DNA from: LSCE01 sp050485425
Lineage (GTDB): Bacteria; Pseudomonadota; Gammaproteobacteria; Nitrococcales; Aquisalimonadaceae
Assembly: GCA_050485425.1 (NCBI GenBank)
Contig: JBJHBJ010000003.1
Span: 104,788 to 168,787 of the forward strand
Direction of reading: 5' to 3'
Length of the DNA stretch: 64,000 nt
The notes beneath the pieces were generated by a model, which did not search any database, was not told the origin of the DNA, and was given only the letters and a program-made list of their open reading frames with translations. A program made the translations under genes and the position numbers. Below are positions 8,122 to 17,814 of the stretch, one piece after another; the stretch's first letter is position 1; each line of letters begins with the position of its first letter.

Positions 8122-11100
8122 TCAGAACTCGAAGCTGTACAAGATGTCCAGTGCGCTCTCCAGCCCTGCCACCGCCTGGAGGAACAGGTTGGTGGCCAGG
8201 CGATAGCGCAGCGTGATCTCGTTGGTGGGCTGGAAAACGCCCACGCCGTAACTGACGAACAGATTCGGCCCCAGGTAGCCGCTGACCACGAACTGGGTAT
8301 CCTCGCCCTCGCCCGCGGTATCGATCTGGAAATCCTCGACTCCGAGGTCTTCCGCCACCGAGGTGACGAAGCCACCACCGCCGGCGATGCCCAGCGACAG
8401 CGCCGCACGCGCCATGATGTTGGCGCCGTCCGGCCCGCTCTCGCCGACCGGCCTGCCCAGAACGATGTAGGAAAGGATGTCATCCTCGGCCATCGCCGGT
8501 TCCGAGAACAGGCTCACCCGGGGCTCCTCGGGCCTCCCTTCCAGTCGCAGGCCCGCAATGACGGTGCGCTGCTCGCCGGTCCGCTCGGTCCGGTTGATAG
8601 TGCGGATGGCCTCGACGTAGATCTCCGGTGCATCGATCGGCCCGGCGAACAGGAACTGGCCCTGGCGAATGGTCAGCCGTTGACCATAGGCGCGGTAACG
8701 CCCGTCCTCGATACGAATCTCACCGTTGCCCTGCAACACGCCGCCGTCTTCCTGGCGAACCCGCAACGACCCTTCCAGACGGGAGGTAAAGCCGTAGCCG
8801 CTCAGGTGCACGCGGTTGCCCAGCACCACCTCCACGTCGGTGGAAACGACCCACCCTTCCGGTGTGGGAATATCGTCGGGGGATAGTAGTTCGTCCGTGT
8901 CCTCCTCCTCATCGTCAACGATGACCACATCACGAGAGACGCGGACCGCTCCTTCGGGGAGTTGCTGGATGGTGATCTCCCCTTCGGGCACTCGCAGCGT
9001 ACCTGTAAGACGGACCTCCCGCGGCTCGACCTGCAAGCGCAGATCCGGGCTGACCCGCAACCGCACCATGTCCTCATAGGCGACATCCAGGCGGCTTCCG
9101 GTCAGACCCAGGGCCAGTTGCCAGCTTTCCCCGGACCAGTCGGCCTCGCCACCGAGTTCGGCCTCGCCTGCACCGCTCCGGAACCCCCCGCTCAGCGTCG
9201 CCCGGCTGCCGGCCACATCCACCGTCAGGTTGATATCGGAGATGGTTACCGGCACGGCCACGGTCTCCACCAGTCCGGACTGCAAGCTCACCTGGCCGTT
9301 GATGTCCGGATCGGCGACGGTTCCCGCCAGTTGCGCCTCCGCTGCCAGCTCGCCTTGCAGGTCACGGATTTCCGGGAAGAACGGTCCCAGCAGGGACAAT
9401 CGGATGCCGGAGATGCGCACCGCACCGTCCAGTGCGCCCAGCTGACCGTCCGACTCAACGACAACGGTTGCGTCCACATCAGCCTGGCCCAGATCGCTGG
9501 AGACCAGATCCAGTCCGACATCCAGCAGCTCGTCCTGCAGCCGCAGGCGCAGCGCCAGCGTCTCGTAGTCCAGCGTGAGGACTTCCTCACGGTCATCCGG
9601 GTCCAGCAGCAGTACGCTACCGTCATCCACGCTCAGGCCCAGGCTCACCGTGGGCAACGGCGTGTTCCCCCACTCCGCGGCCACGTCGGCAAGGATGCTC
9701 CCCTGCAACCGGATATCATCCGGCAGCCAGGGGTGCAGCCAATCCAGCCGGTAGCCGCGCAGGCTCAGCGCTGCGCTGCCGGACGCCCCAGCGACGATGT
9801 CCTCCTCGGCGCACAGTCTGGCGGTTTCGTAGTGCCAGCAGTGCGCCCCCAGCCGGACTTCCAGCGGATCGGGGCTGTAGCGCACGGGCATGGGGTCATC
9901 CAGCATCCACCCCATGCCTGCACCTTCCATCTCGGCACGGGAGAGTTCGCCGTCCCAACCGAAGTCCTCCCCGAGGCTGCCGCGAACGGCCAGGGTGGCT
10001 TCCACCGGCGCCTCACGCAGTTCCAGCTCCAGTGTGTGAGCCTGTCGTGTACCCCGCAGACCCGCCTCAAGGCTGCCCACCTCCAGATCGCCCTCGCCTG
10101 CACGGAACCCGCTCAGGCTCAGCTCCACCCGGCTGTCGGCTTCGCCCAGCCGGCGCACGTCCGCATCCAGGGAAAAGACTTCCAGGGTACCCGCCGGGAG
10201 ATAACGCAGTTCACGGCCCTCCATGCTCAAACGGACGTCCGGCGTCTCCATCGGCCCCTGAACCCGGAACGTTCCCTCGATGCTGCCCCCGGCATCCGGC
10301 AGGTAATCCGCCAACTCCGCGACCGAGAGATCGCCACGCAGGTCCAGCCGATCAGCAACCGTTCCCGACACCTGCATGCGGCTGCTGCCCGACTCCAGCA
10401 CCACATCCTGCAACAGCCACCCCCGCTCCGGCCGGTGGCCGATGCGGCCGTTGAGGTCCAGGATCTCGTCGCGGACGGCCGCGCGCAGCCGGTCCACCGC
10501 AAGATCCAGCGTCAGCTCGTCGCCATCCACGACACCGCTGGTGGATAAGCGGCCATCCAGCCGATGCGGTGCTTCAGGGTGCAGGCTGCTGGCATTGATA
10601 CCGTCGATGGCGAGCCGGGCATCCCAACGGATGACGCCATCCCAGGAGACCCGGCCGCTGCTCTCTACCCGGCCTTCCAGGGCCTCGATCAGCAACTGGT
10701 CCAGTTCGGCAGAAGCGTAGTCGGCATTCCCCGTTGCCCGAATGCGACCGTCGGGAATGTCCCGTCCGTCCAGCAGTACCGCCAGTTCGAAGCGGTAGTC
10801 ATGCAGGTCGCCCTGGAAGCGGAGGCTGCCCTCCGGTGAGCGGTAATGCTGCTCGCCAATCAGCGGCCATCCGGCGCCGCGCCAGTCCACCTGCAGCGCC
10901 GCCGGCAGGCTCGGATCCAGCGGGGAGAGCCGACCCTCCGCGGTCAGCGTGGCGGGACCTTCCAGTCGAAAGCGAAGTTCGGCGTCGGCAATGGAGTTCC
11001 AGGCCTGGAGTTCCATCGCGACAGTGCCGACGTCCGGGATATCGCGCAGTTCAGTCGTCACATCCATATCAAGCGGGTAATCGCCGCTCAGCGTGATGCT

Positions 11101-11967
11101 GCCGTTTGCACGCAGCCGGAGTTGATCATGCTCCAGTTCCAGGTAATGCAGCCTCACCCGATCGCCCCCGGCTTCCGCAGCCACCGCCAGCCGATGCACC
11201 ACTTCCTCCCGTTCAGGGAGCATCACGCGTGCATCCCGGAGCAGAAACTCCCGCACCGCAACGTTCAGTGGCAGATCCACGTCCGGCAACTGAATCCGCT
11301 CGCGGTTATCCGGGTTCAGCAGCTCTGCAATGTTTGGGGTCCCTTCGCCCGTCGGCGGCGCTGCTGGGGTCTCTTCAGCGGCAGGAAGCTGCGGCTCCGC
11401 GACCAGTCCAGCCCAGCTCACCCTGTCCAGTACCAGGCTTGAACCGGCAAAGCTGCCTCCGGCGGAAAGCGAGGCCCAGCGGATACGGTGGCCATCGACA
11501 CGGAGTTGCACATCGTCGGCCCGGACGTCCGGGAAGAGAACCGTAACCGGCAGATCAATTTCCGGCGGATCCGGATCTTCGTCCAGAGGAAGCCGCTCGG
11601 TATCGATCGAGATCCTGGCTCCCTCCGTCGCCACCTCCTGCAGGCAGACCCGCAGGGCATGCAGGCAAAGCAGATTCCAGCGGAGCGTGGCGCGGTCCAG
11701 CACCACATCGATTCCCTCGTCCCGCCAGCTTACGTCGCTGACGTCCAGTCCGCTCCACAGATTGCCGCCGGTGATCTCCAGTTGCAGACGCGGCTCCTCG
11801 TCCATGGCCCGCTGGGCCAGCCAGTCGGCGCCGCTGGTGGTGAACAGCAACCAGCCCAGCACCACCAGCAGGGTAATCGCCAGGACATAGGTCAGACGCA
11901 GGGTCTTGCTGACGAAAAGCACCACCGTCAACCAGAGCAGCCGCAACGCACGCAACAGCCGCTTCAT
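8122..11967 (-). CDS. tamB: Translocation and assembly module protein TamB
   Basis: TamB is a very large AsmA-like, inner-membrane-anchored periplasmic protein that spans the periplasm as a beta-taco. It works with TamA in outer-membrane protein insertion and phospholipid transport. The 1281-residue length matches the family. There is an N-terminal membrane helix at about residues 11-45, then repetitive beta-rich sequence, and the conserved TamB (DUF490) domain at the C-terminus ending in a barrel-like aromatic terminus (LYSFEF). The start ATG overlaps the tamA stop by 4 nt (ATGA), indicating coupled translation. Confidence 0.95.
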   Translation of the reverse strand: MKRLLRALRLLWLTVVLFVSKTLRLTYVLAITLLVVLGWLLFTTSGADWLAQRAMDEEPRLQLEITGGNLWSGLDVSDVSWRDEGIDVVLDRATLRWNLLCLHALRVCLQEVATEGARISIDTERLPLDEDPDPPEIDLPVTVLFPDVRADDVQLRVDGHRIRWASLSAGGSFAGSSLVLDRVSWAGLVAEPQLPAAEETPAAPPTGEGTPNIAELLNPDNRERIQLPDVDLPLNVAVREFLLRDARVMLPEREEVVHRLAVAAEAGGDRVRLHYLELEHDQLRLRANGSITLSGDYPLDMDVTTELRDIPDVGTVAMELQAWNSIADAELRFRLEGPATLTAEGRLSPLDPSLPAALQVDWRGAGWPLIGEQHYRSPEGSLRFQGDLHDYRFELAVLLDGRDIPDGRIRATGNADYASAELDQLLIEALEGRVESSGRVSWDGVIRWDARLAIDGINASSLHPEAPHRLDGRLSTSGVVDGDELTLDLAVDRLRAAVRDEILDLNGRIGHRPERGWLLQDVVLESGSSRMQVSGTVADRLDLRGDLSVAELADYLPDAGGSIEGTFRVQGPMETPDVRLSMEGRELRYLPAGTLEVFSLDADVRRLGEADSRVELSLSGFRAGEGDLEVGSLEAGLRGTRQAHTLELELREAPVEATLAVRGSLGEDFGWDGELSRAEMEGAGMGWMLDDPMPVRYSPDPLEVRLGAHCWHYETARLCAEEDIVAGASGSAALSLRGYRLDWLHPWLPDDIRLQGSILADVAAEWGNTPLPTVSLGLSVDDGSVLLLDPDDREEVLTLDYETLALRLRLQDELLDVGLDLVSSDLGQADVDATVVVESDGQLGALDGAVRISGIRLSLLGPFFPEIRDLQGELAAEAQLAGTVADPDINGQVSLQSGLVETVAVPVTISDINLTVDVAGSRATLSGGFRSGAGEAELGGEADWSGESWQLALGLTGSRLDVAYEDMVRLRVSPDLRLQVEPREVRLTGTLRVPEGEITIQQLPEGAVRVSRDVVIVDDEEEDTDELLSPDDIPTPEGWVVSTDVEVVLGNRVHLSGYGFTSRLEGSLRVRQEDGGVLQGNGEIRIEDGRYRAYGQRLTIRQGQFLFAGPIDAPEIYVEAIRTINRTERTGEQRTVIAGLRLEGRPEEPRVSLFSEPAMAEDDILSYIVLGRPVGESGPDGANIMARAALSLGIAGGGGFVTSVAEDLGVEDFQIDTAGEGEDTQFVVSGYLGPNLFVSYGVGVFQPTNEITLRYRLATNLFLQAVAGLESALDILYSFEF

Positions 11968-13727
11968 ATCTCCGGCCCCATGGAGAAGTGAATGCGGAAC
12001 GGGGTATCCCGTTCACTGATACCCCAGGCGAAATCCAGCCGGATCGGACCCACCGGGGAGATCCAGCGCACGCCGAAACCGGCGCCCTCCTTCAGCGGAT
12101 CTCCCCAGTCATCGAAGGCGTTGCCGACGTCATAGAATGTCGCCAGGCGCCAGCTCGGGGTGAGTTGGTAGCCGTACTCGACACTACCCACCAGCAGATA
12201 GCGGCCGAGCACCAGATCACCGTCTTCGTTCCTCGGCCCCAGAGACTGGTAGGCATAACCGCGCACGCTCTGGTCGCCGCCGGTGGCGAAACGCAGGGAT
12301 ACCGGCGTTGCGTCGAAATCCTCGGTGAACAGTGCCCCCGCCTCGGCCCGGACCAGCCCCCGGTGCCGGCCCCAAGTGCGCAGCCAGCGGCTGCCCAGGC
12401 GCACGCGACTGAGCTGGATATCCGAGCCGAGCTCCGGGTGGGTTGCCTCCACGGTCAGGCTCTGCCGGTCCCCCCATGTGGGATCGAGGCCGCCGCGCGA
12501 GCGGGTGCGGGCAATGGTCGTGCCCGGCAGGGTCAGCGTCGTGTTCGCGCGTATGCCACCGACTTCGAAGTCCTCACGCTCCCAACGCAGGAACAGCGTT
12601 TGCTGCCAGACGCTGGTCAACATGCGCTGGCGCTGGATACCGGCTGTGAATTTCTCGCTGTCGGTCTCGTCCAGGCTTTCGCGCTGCCAGCCGCCCAGGA
12701 ATTGCAGCTGATGCTCCAGCGGCGGATCCAGCGGCATGCTGTAGAGCGCACTGAGGCTCTGCCGGACCTCGGATATTTCGGTTTCCGTGCGCAGCGAATG
12801 CCCATCCGGATTGACATACGGCTTCCGCCAGCTCAGGCGGAGCCTGGGTCCGACATCGGTGGCATATCCCAGGCCCACACCCATCCTGTTCGGCCGGGAC
12901 ACGCGCACATCCGCATCCACCGGAATGACCAGATCCTCCCCGGCCTGGTCCTGCAACGGACGCACCCGCACGGAATCGAAGTAGTCACTGTTCAGCAGGT
13001 TGCGGTTCAGGCGTGCCACCTGTTCGGAACTGTAGGGATCACCCGGGGAGAACGGAACCAGCCGATCAAGCAGATCCTGGGATAACGGGGTTTCCGGGAA
13101 GCTCACCTCGCCAAAACGGTAGCGGGAACCACTCACGTAATGCAGCACGATATCCGCCTCCCGGCTCTGCCGGTGCACGCTGATACGGCTGGTCTGAAAG
13201 TGGCCGTCGAAATAGCCCCGGGTCAGCGCCGTGCTTTCGATGGCGCGTTTGGACGATTCGTACCGGCCATGATGAAGACGATCGCCCTCGGCCAGCGGCA
13301 GCCGCTGCAGCAGTGACACAAAGGCACTGTCCCGCTCGGCATCGCCTTCCACGCGGACATCCAGCCGCCGGATGCGGGTGGGTTCGCCCGGATCCACCAC
13401 GATGCGCAATCGCGGCGTGTCGTTATCCCTTTCCGTACTGACATTGATCGTGGCGTGATAGTGCCCGAGCGCCTCGAGCGCTTCACGGGTATTGTTCCTG
13501 GCACGGTCGGCGAAACGCCGCAACACCCGCATGTCATCCGATGGCGGCGTGCCCACATAGTTACGGATGTTGTCGTGAAGTTCCCCGGTGACCCCCTCGA
13601 TGATCACCACCACCTCGGCCGCCAGCGCCGACGGCAGCAGCAACAGCGCGGCAGCCAGGACGGAGGCTGCGGCACGGCCGAACGGCAGGCGGAAGCGTCG
13701 CGGGTTTTCGAGGAAATCGTTCGCCAT
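11964..13727 (-). CDS. tamA: Outer-membrane assembly protein TamA (Omp85 family)
   Basis: TamA is the outer-membrane Omp85-type partner of TamB. The 587-residue protein has an N-terminal signal sequence (hydrophobic core at about 16-36), three POTRA-type repeats (about 40-270) and a 16-strand barrel domain. The barrel includes the substrate-loop motif RFATGGDQSVRGY and ends in an aromatic-rich C-terminal strand region. I chose the ATG at 13727; a TTG three bases upstream is less likely. The ATG overlaps the srkA TGA by one base (TGATG). The order srkA-tamA-tamB suggests one transcript. Confidence 0.93.
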   Translation of the reverse strand: MANDFLENPRRFRLPFGRAAASVLAAALLLLPSALAAEVVVIIEGVTGELHDNIRNYVGTPPSDDMRVLRRFADRARNNTREALEALGHYHATINVSTERDNDTPRLRIVVDPGEPTRIRRLDVRVEGDAERDSAFVSLLQRLPLAEGDRLHHGRYESSKRAIESTALTRGYFDGHFQTSRISVHRQSREADIVLHYVSGSRYRFGEVSFPETPLSQDLLDRLVPFSPGDPYSSEQVARLNRNLLNSDYFDSVRVRPLQDQAGEDLVIPVDADVRVSRPNRMGVGLGYATDVGPRLRLSWRKPYVNPDGHSLRTETEISEVRQSLSALYSMPLDPPLEHQLQFLGGWQRESLDETDSEKFTAGIQRQRMLTSVWQQTLFLRWEREDFEVGGIRANTTLTLPGTTIARTRSRGGLDPTWGDRQSLTVEATHPELGSDIQLSRVRLGSRWLRTWGRHRGLVRAEAGALFTEDFDATPVSLRFATGGDQSVRGYAYQSLGPRNEDGDLVLGRYLLVGSVEYGYQLTPSWRLATFYDVGNAFDDWGDPLKEGAGFGVRWISPVGPIRLDFAWGISERDTPFRIHFSMGPEI

Positions 13728-14725
13728 CAAACGGTCAACGGGGGTTCGTCCAGCAAGGCCGTCTGTTCCCGCAATGACAGTATGTGCTGTTCCCAGTAAC
13801 GCGTCTCGCCGAACCAGGGGAATGCCAGGGGGAACGCCGGGTCTTCCCAGCGACGTGCCAGCCAGGCCGCATGGTGCAGTATTCGCAGTGTGCGCAGGGC
13901 CTCCAGCAGATGTAGCTGGCGGGGATCGAACTCGAAGAAGTCTTCGTAACCCTCCAGTATGTCGGACATTTGCTCGGTCATTTCCGCGCGGTCTCCGGAC
14001 AGAAGCATCCAGAGATCCTGTATGGGTGGGCCATTCACGGCGTCATCAAGGTCGACGAAATGCGGACCGGCATCCGTCCACAGGATATTTCCGGGGTGGC
14101 AGTCCCCGTGCAGGCGGATGGATGCCACGTTGCCGGCCCGATCCCAGGCGCGATGCACCCCCTCGAGCACATACCGCGTGGTGGACTCGTAGGCGTCGCG
14201 CAGGCTCTCCGGCACCAGGCCTTGCCGCCGTATCTCCTCGACCGCCTCGACACCGAACCGCCCGATGGTGAGCGTTGCCCGTTCCCGGAACGGTACCACC
14301 TGTCCGACGGCATGGATGCGCCCGATAAAGCGTCCGAGCCAGACCCGATGCTCCGGGTTGTCCAGCTCAGGCCCTCGCCCCCCGCGCCGCGGGTAGATGG
14401 CAAAGCGAAAGCCCTGGAAATGGTGCAGCGTCCTCCCGCCGACGTCCAGCGGGGCGACCACGGGAATCTCGGCGTCGGCCAGTTCCAGCGAGAATGCGTG
14501 GTCCTCCAGAATGGCCGCATCGGTCCAGCGATTCGGACGGTAGAATTTCACAACCACCGGCGTGGCGTCCTCCACCCCCACCTGGTAGACCCGATTCTCG
14601 TAGCTGTTCAACGGCAGCAGCCTGCCGTCACAGGGAAAGCCCAGGTGCTCGACCGCATCCAGTACGGTATCGGGCCCGAGGCTGTAGTAAGGCGCTACTG
14701 AAGATATCTGTCCGGTTTCGTTCAT
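13727..14725 (-). CDS. srkA: Stress response kinase A (SrkA/YihE/RdoA)
   Basis: SrkA is an aminoglycoside-phosphotransferase-fold Ser/Thr protein kinase that protects E. coli from stress-induced death, acting against the MazEF pathway. The 332-residue protein has the family N-terminus (LGFPCDGRLLPLNSYENRVYQV), the lysine region VVVKFYRPNRW, the catalytic loop LHGDCHPGNILW and the metal-binding VDLDDA. The ATG has a GGAAAG ribosome site. The gene follows nagZ after 145 bp in which I see nothing, and it is coupled to tamA by a one-base overlap. In E. coli srkA neighbours dsbA instead, so the tam linkage here is a lineage-specific arrangement. Confidence 0.92.
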   Translation of the reverse strand: MNETGQISSVAPYYSLGPDTVLDAVEHLGFPCDGRLLPLNSYENRVYQVGVEDATPVVVKFYRPNRWTDAAILEDHAFSLELADAEIPVVAPLDVGGRTLHHFQGFRFAIYPRRGGRGPELDNPEHRVWLGRFIGRIHAVGQVVPFRERATLTIGRFGVEAVEEIRRQGLVPESLRDAYESTTRYVLEGVHRAWDRAGNVASIRLHGDCHPGNILWTDAGPHFVDLDDAVNGPPIQDLWMLLSGDRAEMTEQMSDILEGYEDFFEFDPRQLHLLEALRTLRILHHAAWLARRWEDPAFPLAFPWFGETRYWEQHILSLREQTALLDEPPLTV

Positions 14726-14870
14726 TACTCGTTCTTTCCGGGGGACTCAGCCACCGGCAGGCCGCGAGGTTGGTCCATGGCGGGAGCACACGGGCCGGCC
14801 GCCGGATCGCAGATGCACAATGCAGGGTTGGAGTGCGCAAAGCCGGCGGGGTTCCTGCCGCGGGCGCCGT

Positions 14871-15908
14871 TCACGCCTTCCAGTCCAGCAGGCCCAGGGC
14901 CGCCCGCCGTGCCAGCTCCCAGCGCTGATCCTGCTGCAGATCCCGGAGCGCGGGTCCGGCCGGTCCTCGTAACGCGAGCAGCCTGGCGGACAGGGCGTCA
15001 TCCACGGGCCACTCCCGTACCGCCTCCAGCACCGCAGGCAACGCCTCGAGATCATTACAGACCATGATCATGTCATTCCCGGCTTCCAGCGCAGCGACCG
15101 CGCGGGCCGGCAGGCCGCCCAGCGCTGCGGCACCCTCCATGCCCAGGTCGTCGCAGAAGACTGCGCCCTGGAAATCGAATTCGCGCCGCAGCAGTCCGTT
15201 GATCCAGCGGTTGGAGAAACTGGCCGGCTGGTTGTCCAGGTCGGGATAGGCGACATGCGCCATCATGACGCCGGCCAGCCGCCGCATCCGCGTCAATTCC
15301 TCGAACGGCACCAGATCCTCGGTATGCAGGGCGAGAATGGGACGCGTGTCCACCGGTAGATCCAGATGCGAATCCGCCTCTACGCCACCATGCCCCGGAA
15401 AATGTTTGCCGACGGCCCGCAGGCCGCCCTGTTCCATTCCCTTGATATAGGCATCGGCCAGTTTCACGACCACGGACGGGTCGGCATGAAAGGCGCGATC
15501 GCCGATGACACCGCTAAGCCCCCGGTCAAGGTCCAGCACCGGTGCGAAACTGATGTCCACGCCGCAGCTCCGTACTTCAGCGGCCATCAGCCAGCCCATG
15601 CTCTGGGCCAGCTCCAGGGCCCGGGACGAATCCCGGTCGTATACGCGGCCCAGAACCGCCAACGGCGGCAGACTGGTGAACCCTTCCCGGAAACGCTGGA
15701 CGCGGCCCCCTTCCTGATCCACCGCAACCAGCAGTGCGGGATCGCGCAAGGCATGAATTTCGTCGACCAGCGCCCGCAGTTGTCCGGGCTCGGCATAGTT
15801 GCGCGCGAACAGAATGACGCCGCCCACCTGTGGCTGCTTCAGCCATTCACGCTCCTCGGCGGAAAGCTCGGTGGACGCCAAGCCGATCATCAACGGCCCC
15901 AGACTCAT
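14871..15908 (-). CDS. nagZ: Beta-N-acetylhexosaminidase NagZ
   Basis: NagZ removes N-acetylglucosamine from anhydromuropeptides in the cytoplasm during peptidoglycan recycling and indirectly affects AmpC beta-lactamase induction. The 345-residue protein is a glycoside hydrolase family 3 enzyme with the active-site loop KHFPGHG (168-174), the nearby D179/H181 pair, and the nucleophile region FCDDLGMEG. It has no signal peptide, as expected. A GGGGG-rich ribosome site precedes the ATG. It lies directly downstream of an L,D-transpeptidase gene, giving a peptidoglycan-linked pair. Confidence 0.95.
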   Translation of the reverse strand: MSLGPLMIGLASTELSAEEREWLKQPQVGGVILFARNYAEPGQLRALVDEIHALRDPALLVAVDQEGGRVQRFREGFTSLPPLAVLGRVYDRDSSRALELAQSMGWLMAAEVRSCGVDISFAPVLDLDRGLSGVIGDRAFHADPSVVVKLADAYIKGMEQGGLRAVGKHFPGHGGVEADSHLDLPVDTRPILALHTEDLVPFEELTRMRRLAGVMMAHVAYPDLDNQPASFSNRWINGLLRREFDFQGAVFCDDLGMEGAAALGGLPARAVAALEAGNDMIMVCNDLEALPAVLEAVREWPVDDALSARLLALRGPAGPALRDLQQDQRWELARRAALGLLDWKA

Positions 15909-15951
15909 CTTGCCCCCTGTGGTTAGTCGCGGCAGTGTACGGTGAATGTCT

Positions 15952-16455
15952 TTACTCGATCAGTACCCGCATCCCCGCCGGAACCCGTTCGTACAGCGAG
16001 ACAATGTCGGCATTGCGCATGCGCACGCAGCCCTTGGAAAGCGGCTTGCCCAACGGAACAGGGTCCGGACAGCCATGCAGGTAGATATAGCGGCGCATGG
16101 TGTCCACGCTGCCCAGGCGGTTGAGCCCCTTCTCCAGCCCGCTCAGCCACAGGATTCTCGACAGGATCCAGTCCCGCCCCGGGGAGCCCTCATACAGGGC
16201 CTGATCGCAGATCTCGCCGGTCCAGCGTCTGCCCCGGAAAACCGCGCCCTGCGGCAACCCGCCGCCAATCTTCGCGCGGACACAGTGCCAGCCGCGCGGC
16301 GTCTGCAGGGAACCGTTCGCCTCCCCCAGGCCCGCTTCGGCAGTGGAGGCCGGCCAGGTTTCCAGTTCGTCGTCGCCCTGCATCAGGCACACGCGCTGAC
16401 GGCCGACATCCACGTACAGCCAAGGGTCTGCGGGCTTGGGGTGCGTGTTCACCAT
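15952..16455 (-). CDS. L,D-transpeptidase (YkuD fold)
   Basis: The 167-residue protein has the YkuD catalytic signature: YIYLHG followed by the SKGCVRM segment with the catalytic cysteine. The start is the ATG at 16455, embedded in the 3' end of the CYTH gene (7-nt overlap); a longer frame upstream reads through that gene. No obvious signal peptide is seen from this start, as in the short proteobacterial YkuD/ErfK-like proteins often found next to nagZ. It probably cross-links or trims peptidoglycan stem peptides, although a cytoplasmic recycling role cannot be excluded. Confidence 0.85.
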   Translation of the reverse strand: MVNTHPKPADPWLYVDVGRQRVCLMQGDDELETWPASTAEAGLGEANGSLQTPRGWHCVRAKIGGGLPQGAVFRGRRWTGEICDQALYEGSPGRDWILSRILWLSGLEKGLNRLGSVDTMRRYIYLHGCPDPVPLGKPLSKGCVRMRNADIVSLYERVPAGMRVLIE

Positions 16456-16916
16456 AAGCGGTAAGGTCTCTTCACCAGGCTGACATTGTAGTAGCGGGGG
16501 TCGTGGGAAACCTCGTCTCCGATCCATTCCGGCACGGTAAAGGCCTCGTTCTCGGCGCCGAGTTCGATCTCGGCGACCACCAGGCCGGCATTCTCGCCGA
16601 GAAACTCGTCCACTTCCCAGAGGTGGCCGTCCACCGGCACGTCGTGGCGGATCTTCTCGATCAGCGGGCCGTCGCAGAGCCGTTCCAGCATATCGGTGGC
16701 ATCAGTCAGCGGAATGGCGTACTCGAATTCCAGGCGCCGGACGCCGAGGGTTGCACTTTTGATATTCAGCCAGGCCTCGCCGCCGCTGATCCGCACCCGC
16801 ACGGAGCCCTTTTCGCTGCCGCTCAGATACCCCTGCCGCATGGTCCGGCTGCGCGTGACCCGCGCGCGCCAGGCCTCAGTCACAACCAGGAACTTCCGCT
16901 CGATTTCCGTCGCCAC
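16449..16916 (-). CDS. CYTH-domain triphosphate tunnel metalloenzyme
   Basis: The 155-residue protein opens with the diagnostic ExExK motif (TEIERKFLV) of the CYTH/triphosphate tunnel family. Alternating Arg/Lys/Glu beta strands follow (SVRVRISGG, AWLNIKSA, RRLEFEYAIPL) and would line the tunnel. Bacterial members hydrolyse inorganic triphosphate or nucleoside triphosphates. The start is GTG 16916; sequence upstream of this lacks family similarity. It overlaps the L,D-transpeptidase start. A triphosphatase in a region that also holds ppk and ppx may be relevant to polyphosphate metabolism, but that is conjecture. Confidence 0.85.
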   Translation of the reverse strand: MATEIERKFLVVTEAWRARVTRSRTMRQGYLSGSEKGSVRVRISGGEAWLNIKSATLGVRRLEFEYAIPLTDATDMLERLCDGPLIEKIRHDVPVDGHLWEVDEFLGENAGLVVAEIELGAENEAFTVPEWIGDEVSHDPRYYNVSLVKRPYRLW

Positions 16917-17049
16917 ACCCGCTCCGTCGTCAACGCCGCCCGGCGGCCGATGCCTGTCATGGTAACGCAAATGCCCGGCCTGAACCCGAGGCCGTTCGCT
17001 GGTAGACTTACGCGCACTCACAGATTTCCAAACCAAGGAACAAACCGTC

Positions 17050-17745
17050 ATGAGAAAGCTTGTCCTGCTGCGTCACGGCCAGAGCCAGTGGAACCTGGAA
17101 AACCGCTTTACCGGCTGGTACGACGTGGATCTCAGTGACAAGGGGCTGCAGGAGGCCCGCTCTGCCGGCGAACTGATGCTCCGCCACGACCTGCATTTCG
17201 ATGCCGCTTTCACGTCCGTGTTGAAGCGCGCCATCCGCACGCTGTGGATCGGCCTGGATGCGCTGGACCAGATGTGGATCCCGGTCACCACGAGCTGGCG
17301 CCTGAACGAGCGTCATTACGGCGCGCTGACCGGCTTGAACAAGGCAGAGACCGCCGAGAAGTATGGCGAAGAGCAGGTGCATGTCTGGCGTCGCAGCTAC
17401 GCGACCCCGCCGCCGCCGCTGGACAGCGACGACGAGCGGCACCCGCGCTTCGACCCGCGTTACCGCAAGCTGGACCCGGCACAGTTGCCTGCGACGGAAT
17501 CGCTGGAAACCACGCTGGAGCGCGTTCTGCCCTACTGGGAGCAGACCATTGCGCCGACCGTGCAGGAATCCGAGAATGTACTCATCGCCGCTCATGGCAA
17601 TAGCATTCGCGCCCTGCTCAAGCACCTGCGCGGCCTGGACGACGATGAAATCGTCAAGGTGGAGATACCCACCGGCCAGCCGCTGGTGTTCGAACTGGAC
17701 GATGCGCTGAAGGTCCGGGAGCACTACTATCTGCGCGAACGCTGA
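17050..17745 (+). CDS. gpmA: 2,3-bisphosphoglycerate-dependent phosphoglycerate mutase
   Basis: GpmA interconverts 3- and 2-phosphoglycerate in glycolysis and gluconeogenesis through a phosphohistidine. The 231-residue protein has VLLRHGQSQWN with catalytic H9, the GWYDVDLS segment, LNERHYGALTGLNK and the second active-site histidine in AAHGNSIR. Length and motifs are typical. An AAGGAA ribosome site lies upstream. A possible weak promoter (CTGAAC, 17 bp, TAGACT at 17003-17008) precedes it. It is divergent from the CYTH gene. Confidence 0.96.
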   Translation: MRKLVLLRHGQSQWNLENRFTGWYDVDLSDKGLQEARSAGELMLRHDLHFDAAFTSVLKRAIRTLWIGLDALDQMWIPVTTSWRLNERHYGALTGLNKAETAEKYGEEQVHVWRRSYATPPPPLDSDDERHPRFDPRYRKLDPAQLPATESLETTLERVLPYWEQTIAPTVQESENVLIAAHGNSIRALLKHLRGLDDDEIVKVEIPTGQPLVFELDDALKVREHYYLRER

Positions 17746-17814
17746 GTTTTTCCCGGCTCCAGGCATGGGTGCCCGGCTCGCCATGCCCGCCCTCTTTCTC
17801 GCGAGTGTGTGTCC

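Noticed and set aside
8962..10548. Long open frame of 528 codons opposite tamB
   Set aside because: It is a codon-bias shadow of the GC-rich tamB gene. Its translation is low complexity, rich in Gln, His, Ala and Arg, with no recognisable domain.
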